Counted from the first letter of the stretch, positions 1-6,560 are shown. The stretch is DNA of 6,561 nucleotides from DAOTYX01 sp034434635 (GCA_034434635.1 DAOTYX010000002.1:1-6561), one strand, 5' to 3'. Numbers and translations: made by a program. Notes: a model not told the origin generated them from the sequence alone.

Positions 1-1
1 C

Positions 2-496
2 ATCTTCGAGACCGCCGACGTGCTGGACGGGCTGGCGCTGTTCCGCGGCGCGCGACGACAGCCCCGGATGATGTCCCCCCTCTGGCTTTCCGTCCCCTTC
101 ATCCTGGGCGCGGCCTTCCTGACCATTCCGCCCCTTCTTCCCCTCCACATCACCCCTTACACCTTTGCCTTCGTTTGGGTGGGGTTCATCCTCTTCCTGG
201 AACCGGTCAATCGGGCGTTGGGGGCTCCTTCCCTTTACCGGAGATGGGAGGAAGGCGATCCGCGCCCGATCCTGTTACTCCTGGCAGCGGGAGGAGTCTG
301 CGGCCTCCTCTGGGAGTTCTGGAACTACTGGGCCGCCGCTGGCTGGCGCTATACCCTTCCCTGGCCGCTCGACTTCGGGGTGCACTACTTCAGGATGCCG
401 ATCCTGGGGATGCTGGGCTTCCCGCCGTTTGCGCTGGAGTGTTATGCGATGTACCATTTCGTGCGGGCGATGCTGAAGACGGGCAACGGCCGCTGA
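2..496 (+). CDS. Conserved polytopic membrane protein, 5' end outside window
   Basis: I do not recognise the family. The reading frame is open from base 2 (codons for IFETAD) through a GTG at 20. That GTG has no good ribosome binding site, so the true start is probably upstream and 164 C-terminal residues are visible. Counting from the first visible residue, there are about four hydrophobic segments: roughly 28-46, 53-68, 88-103 and 133-156. This indicates an inner-membrane protein with short loops. Conspicuous features are the aromatic motif WEFWNYW (104-110) at the end of the third segment, a following amphipathic stretch WRYTLPWPLDF, and the motif FRMPILGMLGFPPFALECY (130-148) in the last segment. 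Such motifs usually mark a conserved core, but no catalytic role can be assigned. The gene ends in TGA three bases before a heptamer repeat. It is upstream of and in the same direction as the M24 gene, but 101 bases separate them, so co-transcription is uncertain. Confidence 0.72.
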   Translation: MFETADVLDGLALFRGARRQPRMMSPLWLSVPFILGAAFLTIPPLLPLHITPYTFAFVWVGFILFLEPVNRALGAPSLYRRWEEGDPRPILLLLAAGGVCGLLWEFWNYWAAAGWRYTLPWPLDFGVHYFRMPILGMLGFPPFALECYAMYHFVRAMLKTGNGR

Positions 497-499
497 GCA

Positions 500-541
500 G
501 TGGTCTGTGGTCAGTGGTCTGCGGTCTGTGGTCTGTGGTCA
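500..541 (+). repeat. Six tandem copies of heptamer GYGGTCW
   Basis: Bases 500-541 divide exactly into six 7-base units: GTGGTCT, GTGGTCA, GTGGTCT, GCGGTCT, GTGGTCT, GTGGTCA. Only unit positions 2 and 7 vary. The array begins three bases after the stop codon of the membrane-protein gene and ends about 56 bases before the M24 start codon. It has no self-complementary arm, so it is not a hairpin. Short heptameric tandem repeats of this style are known in cyanobacteria, and I recall similar GTGGTC-rich spacers in Chloroflexota; no function is established here. Confidence 0.85.
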
Positions 542-554
542 GTTGAATCCACCC

Positions 555-595
555 GTGGCTGAGCAATGGCCACAGGAGATATCTCTCTGGAGGAG
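555..595 (+). promoter_or_regulatory. Leader of the M24 gene: strong RBS with nearby inverted repeats
   Basis: GGAGGAG at 589-595 is a near-complete Shine-Dalgarno sequence directly ahead of ATG 598 (four bases from GGAGG to the start codon) and decides that start. Upstream lie a 10-base perfect palindrome GAGATATCTC (576-585) and a small hairpin, GTGGCT/GGCCAC, with arms at 555-560 and 568-573 and a 7-base loop. The pyrimidine run just before the GGAGGAG could pair with it and partly hide it. I found no convincing -35/-10 pair. The ribosome binding site is clear; a regulatory role for the palindromes is only a possibility. Confidence 0.6.
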
Positions 596-597
596 AA

Positions 598-1806
598 ATG
601 AGTCCTGAGATTGAGCCTTTTGCCATCGTGCGTGAGAAACTCGACCAGGCGGTGGGGATTCTGGAAGAGAAGAAGGTTGACCTGTGGCTGACCTTTGTGC
701 GCGAGACGACCCAGGTGGCCGACCCGTGTATAGACCTGATCCTGGGCTTCGACCTGACCTGGCAGTCAGCGCTGATGGTCAGCCGCAACGGCGAGCGGAT
801 CGCCATCGTGGGGCGATACGACACCGACAACGTCCGCAACACCGGCGGCTACACCACCGTCATCGGCTACGACCAGTCCATCCGTGAGCCGCTTGTGGAA
901 CAGATCAGCCGGCTGGCGCCACGCAAGATCGCCCTGAACTACTCCGTCAGCGACCCCTCCGCCGACGGGTTGACCCACGGCATGTTCCGCGTGCTGGCCG
1001 GCATCCTTACCGACACCGAGTATGCCGCGCGGCTGGAATCGGCGGAGGCGGTCATCGGCGCCCTGCGCGGGCGCAAGTCCCCCACCGAGGTCGCCCTCAT
1101 CCGCGCCGCCATCGGGGCAACGGAGGGAGTACTGCGTGAGGCGGAGGCGCTGGTCAAGCCGGGGATGACCGAGCGGGAGATCGCCGACTTCATCCACGCC
1201 ACGGCGGAAGAGCGGGGACTGGGCACAGCCTGGGAGTGGAACTTCTGCCCCATCGTCTGCGCCGGACCCGACGCGTCGTTCGGTCACCGCATGCCGGGGG
1301 ATTACCGGACCCAACAGGGATGCCTCCTGCAGATTGACTTCGGCGCCAAGCGAGACGATTTCGTGGCCGACCTCCAGCGCACGATCTACTTCTGCCGCCC
1401 CGGCGAGAAGCAACCACCGGAGGAGGTACGGCGAGCGTGGAAAGCGGCGCGCGCGGCCCTCGAGGCCGGACGCGCGGCGCTCAAGCCGGGCGCGCAGGGC
1501 TGGGAAGTGGACGCCATCGCCCGCCAGACTCTGGTCGAGGCCGGCTACCCGGAGTACATGCACGCCTTCGGCCACCACATCGGCCGCAACTCGCACGACG
1601 GAGCGACGATCCTGGGCCCGAAATGGGAGCGGTACGGGACATCCATCGAGGGGATCGTCGAGGCCGGCAACGTCTTCGCCATCGAACTGGGGGTGTTCGT
1701 CCCGGGCTATGGCTACATCGGCTGCGAAGAGGATGTGTTGGTGACGCCACAGGGCGCAGTGTACTTGAGTGAGCCGCAGGAAGAGATCTGGCTGGTCAGG
1801 AAGTGA
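598..1806 (+). CDS. M24-fold metallopeptidase-like protein (Xaa-Pro aminopeptidase/creatinase superfamily)
   Basis: This is a 402-residue cytoplasmic protein with no signal peptide or membrane segment. Residues 1 to about 155 form the creatinase-type N-terminal domain. Residues 160-402 form the pita-bread catalytic domain, starting at the typical RKSPTEVALIRAA stretch. The five ligands of the dinuclear metal site are all present: D247 (QIDFG), D258 (VADLQRT), H326 (in HAFGHHIG), E363 (AIELG) and E378 (EEDVLVT). The supporting histidines H230 and H333 are also present. The fold and metal binding are therefore well supported. The substrate is not: the segment after H333 reads HDGATILGPKW rather than the HExP of classical prolidases, and the usual EPG is ELG, so it looks like a divergent subfamily. 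It could be an aminopeptidase or another creatinase-like hydrolase. The ATG at 598 is chosen for its GGAGGAG. A YtcJ-type hydrolase follows 55 bases later on the same strand. Confidence 0.9.
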   Translation: MSPEIEPFAIVREKLDQAVGILEEKKVDLWLTFVRETTQVADPCIDLILGFDLTWQSALMVSRNGERIAIVGRYDTDNVRNTGGYTTVIGYDQSIREPLVEQISRLAPRKIALNYSVSDPSADGLTHGMFRVLAGILTDTEYAARLESAEAVIGALRGRKSPTEVALIRAAIGATEGVLREAEALVKPGMTEREIADFIHATAEERGLGTAWEWNFCPIVCAGPDASFGHRMPGDYRTQQGCLLQIDFGAKRDDFVADLQRTIYFCRPGEKQPPEEVRRAWKAARAALEAGRAALKPGAQGWEVDAIARQTLVEAGYPEYMHAFGHHIGRNSHDGATILGPKWERYGTSIEGIVEAGNVFAIELGVFVPGYGYIGCEEDVLVTPQGAVYLSEPQEEIWLVRK

Positions 1807-1866
1807 CGCAGCGACTTGGGGACACGGGGAGACAGAGGCGCGAAGACGCAATGACGCGATAATGAC
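1804..1866 (+). repeat. Degenerate 8-base-period spacer between the two hydrolase genes
   Basis: The spacer after the M24 stop reads as imperfect octamers, for example CTTGGGGA, CACGGGGA, GACAGAGG, CGCGAAGA, CGCAATGA, CGCGATAA. By hand count, 27 of 42 bases from 1813 to 1854 equal the base 8 positions downstream, far above the quarter to a third expected. GACGC recurs at 1805, 1845 and 1853. The pattern runs from the stop codon at 1804-1806 into the start region of the next gene, and leaves no clear ribosome binding site ahead of ATG 1862 or 1868. Similar gggGACAC/AATGACGC spacers are familiar to me from Chloroflexota genomes (memory, not checked). Confidence 0.6.
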
Positions 1867-3457
1867 TATGCGAAAAGCGGTTTTGCTCTACAACGGCCTC
1901 ATCTACACGATGGACCCCCAACAGCCGCGCGCGACCGCTCTCCTGATCGAGGGAGAACGTCTCCTCGCCGTCGGCGGCGAAGAACTGCGCGACATGGCCG
2001 CGCCAGGCACCCCCGCCGAGAACCTGGAGGGCCGCTGCGTCCTCCCTGGCCTCACCGATAGCCACATCCACTTCGCATCCTTCGCCCTGGGGCTCCAGTG
2101 GGTGGACCTGACCGGTACGGCCTCCCTGCAAGAGGCCCTGGCCCGCGTGGCCCAACGCGCCGCCAACACTCCGCCAGGAGAATGGGTGTTGGGACGTGGA
2201 TGGAACCAGGAGGAATGGGATGTCCCCCGCTTCCCCTGCGCCAACGACCTGGACCGCGCCTCGGCGCATCACCCCGTGCTCCTGGTGGCGAAAAGCGGCC
2301 ACGCCATGGTCGTCAACTCTACGGCCCTGGAGAAAGCCTCCATCACCGCCGAGACCCCCGACCCGCCCGGGGGGCAGATCGCCCGCGACGAAGCCGGCCG
2401 CCCCACCGGCCTGTTGCTGGAAGACGGGGCGATGCGGCTGGCCTTCGACCTCATTCCCCGCGCCGACGGCGCAGCGACCGCCGCCGCCATCGCCATCGCC
2501 ACGGCACAGGCCCACCGCGTCGGACTGACCGCGATCCACGAGATGGACGACCAGGTCGCCTTCGACGCCTTCCAGCGGCTCCACGCCGAGCGGCGCCTGG
2601 GGCTGCGCGTGGTGAAGTACCTGCCACTCGAGACGCTCGACGCGGCGCTGGCCCTGCACCTGCGCGGCGGCCTGGGGGATGACCACCTTCGCGTGGGCGG
2701 GATCAAGGTCTTCGCCGACGGCGCACTGGGGCCGCGCACGGCAGCGATGCTGGAGCCGTACGCCGGAGAGCCGGACAACCGCGGCATCCTCATCCTGGAG
2801 CAGCAGGCCCTGGAAGAGATCGCCCGTCACGCCACCGCTGGCAGTCTCCCCCTGGCCATCCACGCCATCGGCGACCGGGCCAACCGCGCGGTGCTGGACG
2901 CGCTGGCTGCCGCGGGGAAAGGACTACCGGCCCAACCTCACCTGCGCCACCGCATCGAACACGTCCAGGTCATCCACCCCGCCGACCTCGACCGGCTCGC
3001 TGCTCTGGGAGTGGTCGCCTCGATGCAGCCCATCCATGCCCCGCAGGATGCGGTAATGGCAGATCGTCACTGGGGGGACCGGAGCGTCACCGCTTACGCC
3101 TGGCGCAGCCTGCTCGACGCCGGGACGGTGTTGGCCTTTGGTTCAGACTGCCCGGTGGAGGACCTCAACCCCTTCCTGGGCATCCACGCCGCCGTCACGC
3201 GCGCCCGCGCCGACGGCTACGGCGGCCCCGACGGCTGGCATCCTGAGCAGCGGATCACCGTCGAAGAGGCGGTGCGCGCCTACACCACCGGCGCCGCCTA
3301 CGCCGCCGGGCTGGAAGACCGGTTGGGGTCGCTCTCGGCGGGGAAACTGGCCGACTTGGTGGTGCTGGACCGCGACGTCTTCACCTGCGACCCGGCCGCC
3401 ATCGCCGAAACCCGCGTCGCGCGGGTGATGATTGGCGGGGCGTGGGTGATGGGATGA
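1862..3457 (+). CDS. YtcJ-type metal-dependent amidohydrolase (Amidohydro_3 family)
   Basis: This 531-residue cytoplasmic hydrolase belongs to the amidohydrolase superfamily and is about the usual length for YtcJ-like proteins. A small beta domain is formed by both ends: residues 1-63, with KAVLLYNGLIYTMD and the cap LPGLTDSHIHF, and about 485-531, with GKLADLVVLDRD. It flanks a TIM barrel. Expected metal-site residues are H68 and H70 (DSHIHF), K282 (GIKVFADGALGPRTAAML), H334 (HAIGDRANRAVLDA), H367 (RHRIEHVQ) and D429 (FGSDCPVED). All are present, so the enzyme is probably active on an amide, imide or ester bond. The family has diverse and mostly unknown substrates. The frame stays open upstream to 1769, but that part translates the octamer repeat and the 3' end of the preceding gene. 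ATG 1862 or ATG 1868 therefore begins the conserved sequence, and neither has a good ribosome binding site. Co-transcription with the M24 gene is likely. The stop lies in the stem of an inverted repeat shared with selB. Confidence 0.9.
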   Translation: MTMRKAVLLYNGLIYTMDPQQPRATALLIEGERLLAVGGEELRDMAAPGTPAENLEGRCVLPGLTDSHIHFASFALGLQWVDLTGTASLQEALARVAQRAANTPPGEWVLGRGWNQEEWDVPRFPCANDLDRASAHHPVLLVAKSGHAMVVNSTALEKASITAETPDPPGGQIARDEAGRPTGLLLEDGAMRLAFDLIPRADGAATAAAIAIATAQAHRVGLTAIHEMDDQVAFDAFQRLHAERRLGLRVVKYLPLETLDAALALHLRGGLGDDHLRVGGIKVFADGALGPRTAAMLEPYAGEPDNRGILILEQQALEEIARHATAGSLPLAIHAIGDRANRAVLDALAAAGKGLPAQPHLRHRIEHVQVIHPADLDRLAALGVVASMQPIHAPQDAVMADRHWGDRSVTAYAWRSLLDAGTVLAFGSDCPVEDLNPFLGIHAAVTRARADGYGGPDGWHPEQRITVEEAVRAYTTGAAYAAGLEDRLGSLSAGKLADLVVLDRDVFTCDPAAIAETRVARVMIGGAWVMG

Positions 3458-3473
3458 CGCGGTCACCCCATCA
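3447..3473. terminator. Inverted repeat spanning both stop codons of convergent genes, candidate bidirectional terminator
   Basis: The arms TGATGGGATGAC (3447-3458) and GTCACCCCATCA (3462-3473) surround a 3-base loop, with 11 of 12 pairs matching on the plus strand. The single mismatch (3454/3466) is A-C in the plus-strand transcript but becomes a G-U wobble in the minus-strand transcript, giving selB mRNA a continuous 12-pair stem. The TGA of the amidohydrolase (3455-3457) pairs with the complement of the selB TGA (3463-3465). Neither side is followed by a run of U, so it is not a classical intrinsic terminator. It may still stop transcription or protect 3' ends. The structure is plain; the function is inferred. 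Confidence 0.6.
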
Positions 3474-5352
3474 GCGTCCGCTCGTCTCCCACGCGCCGGG
3501 TCACGCCCTCCGCATCCAGGTGCTCCAACAGCGCCTGCACGTATTTGCGGCTGGTGTTGAACAGGTCACGCGCCTGAGCCAGCGTGATCGAGCCTTGCTG
3601 CCGGATGTGGTCGCGGATGCGCTGCACCATCTCGTCGTAAGTCCCTCGCAGGAAAAGGACTTCCGGGGAAACCTGCACCAGTTCGCCGCGGGACAGAAGC
3701 ACAGTCAGGACGTCCTCCCCCACAGCGGCGATGCTCTCTTTCACCGACGGAGTGGTGTACGGCTCGCGTCGGAACCGCTCCAGGAGACCATCCACCGCCT
3801 GTTGCTGCTGCGGGGTGAAGCGAACCACATGGCTGGGCAGACGCACGGTAGCGCCCTCGTCCACCAGCAACCCCTCCGTCACGGCGCGGGCCATCAGCCC
3901 ATTGAAGACGCGAGGCTCCAGCCGCAGCGCGCTGCGTAGCCCTTCTCTGCCCATCCCCGGGCGCAGTGGGAAGCGCTGATGAAAAGCCGCCAGTTCGTCC
4001 TCTGCCCGCGACGTCATCGCCGACCACCAGCCGCGCGACGCCACCAGTCGGCCAGGGGCTGCCACTGGCTCGGCGTCCAGCACCACCGCATCCCCTGATT
4101 CCAGCAACTCCGTCAGGGCCGCATCGGCCGTATCGCCCTGGCCAGAGGCAGCCAGCAGGTCGCGTATCGTCGTCGGTCCGCGGCGCTCCAGCGCCTGGAG
4201 AAGCACCTGCGCGGGCGTCCCCCGGGCCAGCGTCTCCAGGCGAGCCAGAACCTCTGGCCGCGAGCGACGATGCCGGCGACCGGGGTTGGGGTCCACCACC
4301 ACCCCTCCGCCGACGGTGACCGCTGGCGAGGGCAGCCGGACGATGAAACGGTCCCCCCGAAGGACCGGCAGAGGTTGGCTCAACTCAAGTTGCGCCCAGG
4401 CTGCATCGCCGGGTGGGAGGACCTCCCCTTCCAGAAGGCGGACGCGAGCCATCACCTCTGCCGCGCCACAGAAACACTTGACCTGGACGTTATGCTTCAA
4501 CGGGAAGGGGGCATCGGCCAGCACCTCGAGGCGCACGTCGGCCAGCAGCGTGGCGCGAAGCCAGCCGGGCGTGGTGACCAGATCACCGCGCACCAGGTCG
4601 CTCTTGGCCACACCGGAGAGGTTGATCGCCACACGGCTGCCGGGGACCGCCCGCTGCACCTTCTGTTTGTGGGTCTGCAAGCCGCGGATGCGCGCGCGCA
4701 ACCCACGCGGCAGGACCTCCACCTCCTGCCCCACCTCGAAGACGCCATCCAACAGCGTGCCGGTGACCACCGTACCGAAGCCGCCGATGGTGAACACGCG
4801 GTCCACCCACAGCCGCGGGCGGCCGCGATCCGGGCGCGGCGGGGTCTGCTCCAGCACCCCCTGCAACGCCACCAGCAGGTCATCCAGCCCCTGTCGGGTG
4901 CGGGCAGAGACGGGGATGATCGGCGCACCTTCCAGCACCGTCCCCTCCAGCACTTCCGACACATCGGCGGTCACCAGTTCCAGCCAGTCGGGGTCATCTA
5001 TCAGGTCCGTCTTGGTCAGGGCGACCACGCCGCCAGGGATCTTCAACAGGTCGAGGATGGCCAGGTGCTCGCGGGTCTGCGGCATCACCCCTTCGTCGGC
5101 GGCGATGACAAAGAGGGCCGCGTCAATCCCACCGACCCCGGCCAGCATGTTCTCGATGAAGTCCCGGTGACCGGGCACATCCACCACCCCAATCGGCTCG
5201 CCGTTGGGCAGGGTCAGCCAGGCGAAGCCCAGGTCAATCGTCATCTCCCGTTCCTGCTCCTCGCGCAGGCGGTCGGGGTTGATGCCGCTGAGGGCCTCGA
5301 CCAGGGTGGACTTGCCGTGGTCCACGTGGCCGGCAGTGCCGATGACGTGCAC
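3463..5352 (-). CDS. selB: Selenocysteine-specific translation elongation factor SelB
   Basis: SelB is a GTPase that brings selenocysteinyl-tRNA to ribosomes paused at UGA codons followed by a SECIS hairpin, replacing EF-Tu for this tRNA. The 629-residue product is close to the E. coli length of about 614. Domain I (about 1-170) has P-loop GHVDHGKST (8-16), the switch stretch EMTIDLGF (36-43), DVPGH (58-62), TKTD (113-116, with Thr for the Asn of most translational GTPases) and the PVSA region (147-150). Beta-barrel domains II and III span about 175-355 and end in VTVGGGVVVDPNPGRRHRR. The winged-helix region (about 365-629) includes FHQRFPLRPGMGREGLRSAL and ends with FNTSRKYVQALLEHLD...GVTRRVGDERTL, the SelB-typical SECIS-binding wing. 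All key parts are present, so it should be functional. The start is GTG at 5352, supported by a GAGGAG 8 bases upstream. It lies 2 bases after the coiled-coil gene. Domain III carries an odd Cys-Phe-Cys (293-295). Confidence 0.97.
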   Translation of the reverse strand: MHVIGTAGHVDHGKSTLVEALSGINPDRLREEQEREMTIDLGFAWLTLPNGEPIGVVDVPGHRDFIENMLAGVGGIDAALFVIAADEGVMPQTREHLAILDLLKIPGGVVALTKTDLIDDPDWLELVTADVSEVLEGTVLEGAPIIPVSARTRQGLDDLLVALQGVLEQTPPRPDRGRPRLWVDRVFTIGGFGTVVTGTLLDGVFEVGQEVEVLPRGLRARIRGLQTHKQKVQRAVPGSRVAINLSGVAKSDLVRGDLVTTPGWLRATLLADVRLEVLADAPFPLKHNVQVKCFCGAAEVMARVRLLEGEVLPPGDAAWAQLELSQPLPVLRGDRFIVRLPSPAVTVGGGVVVDPNPGRRHRRSRPEVLARLETLARGTPAQVLLQALERRGPTTIRDLLAASGQGDTADAALTELLESGDAVVLDAEPVAAPGRLVASRGWWSAMTSRAEDELAAFHQRFPLRPGMGREGLRSALRLEPRVFNGLMARAVTEGLLVDEGATVRLPSHVVRFTPQQQQAVDGLLERFRREPYTTPSVKESIAAVGEDVLTVLLSRGELVQVSPEVLFLRGTYDEMVQRIRDHIRQQGSITLAQARDLFNTSRKYVQALLEHLDAEGVTRRVGDERTLMG

Positions 5353-5354
5353 GC

Positions 5355-6560
5355 TCAGATCTCCTCGAGAGAGAGTTCCCGCAGTTCGGCCAGTTGCTCG
5401 TTGACCTCAGCGATCAGCGCCTCGAACTCGTCCTTCGCCGCCTTGAAGACCCGGTCGGCCTCAGCGCGGCGGGCCTCCCAAAGGGCGTCCAGTTGCGTCT
5501 GATAGAGCCTGAGGGCCACGGCCACAGCATCCAGCCGACGGCGGAGTTGCTCGTTGGTGCGCTGCTGCTCCCGCCAATGCTCTTCGGCCCCCACCTCCCA
5601 GTTCCTGCGATCCTTCTCCTGCTGGGCCTGCCACTCCTCCCACTGTCGCCGCAGGCGGTCCTCCGCCAGCCGCTGCGCCTCGGCGACCTCGTTCTGGTGC
5701 ACCTCGATCCGCGAGCGGAAGGCCTCCAGTCGCTTGATGACCTCCTCGGCGTTGTGGTGGGCCATCAGCAACCGGCTGCGCTCCTCGCGCATCTGCTGCA
5801 ATTCCTGGCGCACCTCTTCCGCCTGACCGGCCCATTTCTTGACATCCTGGTTGCGGCGGAAGTCGGCCACGCGCAGTTCTTCCACCACCTTCTCGACCCC
5901 CTTGATGGGCTTGAGGCCCTCCTCGAAGCGGGCACGCTGCCTGGCGATCTGATCTTCCAGGTTGGCGACCTTCGCCACCGCCGCATCGATCCGCTGACGG
6001 ATCTCCGTCCCTTCCTTCTCCAACGCCAGGAGACGCTGGCTGTCGGCGCGGCGCTGCTCTTCCAGGTAGATGATGGACTGAGCCTGGTCCTCAGAACGGC
6101 GGGATTGTTCAGTCAGGGCCACCTCCGCCCGCTGCAGTCCCTCGCTCAGGCGCTGGTTCTCCAACGCAGCAGCCGCCTGTCGCTCCTCCAGCCGGGTCAG
6201 AGCGCGCAACTGCTCGACGGTGCGCGTCAACTCATCCCGTATGGCGCTCATCTCCAGCCGGTAGGTCCGCTCCACCTCCCGCTGTTCCTTGCGGATTTGC
6301 TCGTCGCGCTCGTCCAGGGTCCCGGCGACCTCGGCCTTGATCCGCTCCAGGCCCTCGACCAGGCCGCTGACCTGACTGGCCAGCACGCCAATGGTCGCCA
6401 GGTTCGAGCGGAGGGCGGTCAACTGCTCCTCCTGGCGGGTCAATTGTTGCGCCTGCTGTTCGACGCGCTCCTGAAGGGCGGAGAGGGCCGCCCTGTCTTT
6501 ACGACGCTCCTCATCCAGCCATTTGAGCATCTGGCTGGTCTGCGTGACGTCCATTTCCAT
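5355..6560 (-). CDS. Coiled-coil protein of unknown function, upstream partner of selB
   Basis: I do not recognise a named family. The 401-residue product is almost entirely charged and Glu/Arg/Gln/Leu-rich, with long heptad-like helices at about 12-215 and 222-395. There is no membrane segment, no signal peptide and no cysteine. The only proline is P218, in LKPIKG, a probable hinge between two coiled-coil arms. A short less-charged stretch at 52-70 (SNLATIGVLASQVSGLVEG) may break the first arm. Four tryptophans cluster at 307, 310, 321 and 329 in the second arm. Such proteins usually act as dimeric or filamentous scaffolds, but resemblance to SMC or Spc-like sequences here is compositional only. 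The start is uncertain: ATG at 6560 lies one base from the window edge, ATG at 6554 is an alternative, and the frame might continue beyond. The gene ends 2 bases before selB and shares its ribosome binding site, so the two are co-translated. Whether it has any selenium-related role is unknown. Confidence 0.75.
   Translation of the reverse strand: MEMDVTQTSQMLKWLDEERRKDRAALSALQERVEQQAQQLTRQEEQLTALRSNLATIGVLASQVSGLVEGLERIKAEVAGTLDERDEQIRKEQREVERTYRLEMSAIRDELTRTVEQLRALTRLEERQAAAALENQRLSEGLQRAEVALTEQSRRSEDQAQSIIYLEEQRRADSQRLLALEKEGTEIRQRIDAAVAKVANLEDQIARQRARFEEGLKPIKGVEKVVEELRVADFRRNQDVKKWAGQAEEVRQELQQMREERSRLLMAHHNAEEVIKRLEAFRSRIEVHQNEVAEAQRLAEDRLRRQWEEWQAQQEKDRRNWEVGAEEHWREQQRTNEQLRRRLDAVAVALRLYQTQLDALWEARRAEADRVFKAAKDEFEALIAEVNEQLAELRELSLEEI
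5361..5366 (-). promoter_or_regulatory. Ribosome binding site of selB inside the upstream gene
   Basis: On the minus strand GAGGAG lies 8 bases ahead of the selB GTG, which is optimal spacing, and settles the GTG start. The same bases belong to the terminal Leu-Glu-Glu-Ile codons of the coiled-coil gene, whose TGA is followed by only two bases before GTG. Ribosomes finishing the first gene therefore cover the selB initiation site, the classic arrangement for translational coupling. Confidence 0.8.

Noticed and set aside
500..541. Heptamer array as a CRISPR
   Set aside because: Units are contiguous 7-mers without spacers and there are no cas genes nearby.
598..1806. Naming the M24 gene pepP or pepQ
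   Set aside because: Metal ligands fit the fold, but the substrate-pocket motifs differ from classical prolidases, so a specific symbol is not justified.
766..1851. 361-codon minus-strand open frame across the M24 gene
   Set aside because: It lies opposite a well-supported gene with all metal ligands; its translation is low-complexity and it has no family motif.
1796..2863. 355-codon minus-strand open frame across the amidohydrolase
   Set aside because: Gly/Val/Gln-rich antisense shadow that begins in the octamer repeat; the plus-strand frame carries the conserved motifs.
3447..3495. Stop-codon hairpin as a SECIS element making the amidohydrolase TGA a selenocysteine codon
   Set aside because: The TGA is inside the stem rather than just upstream of it, the protein is already full length at that point, and readthrough codes for unrelated antisense-selB sequence.
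3442..3939. 165-codon plus-strand frame starting at the end of the amidohydrolase and running opposite selB
   Set aside because: It is in a different frame from the amidohydrolase and opposite the conserved SECIS-binding end of selB; the translation looks non-protein-like.
4270..5502. 410-codon open frame on the plus strand opposite selB, overlapping the coiled-coil gene end
   Set aside because: Its His/Gln/Arg/Gly-rich translation has no domain-like pattern and it is the antisense shadow of a certain gene in GC-rich DNA.
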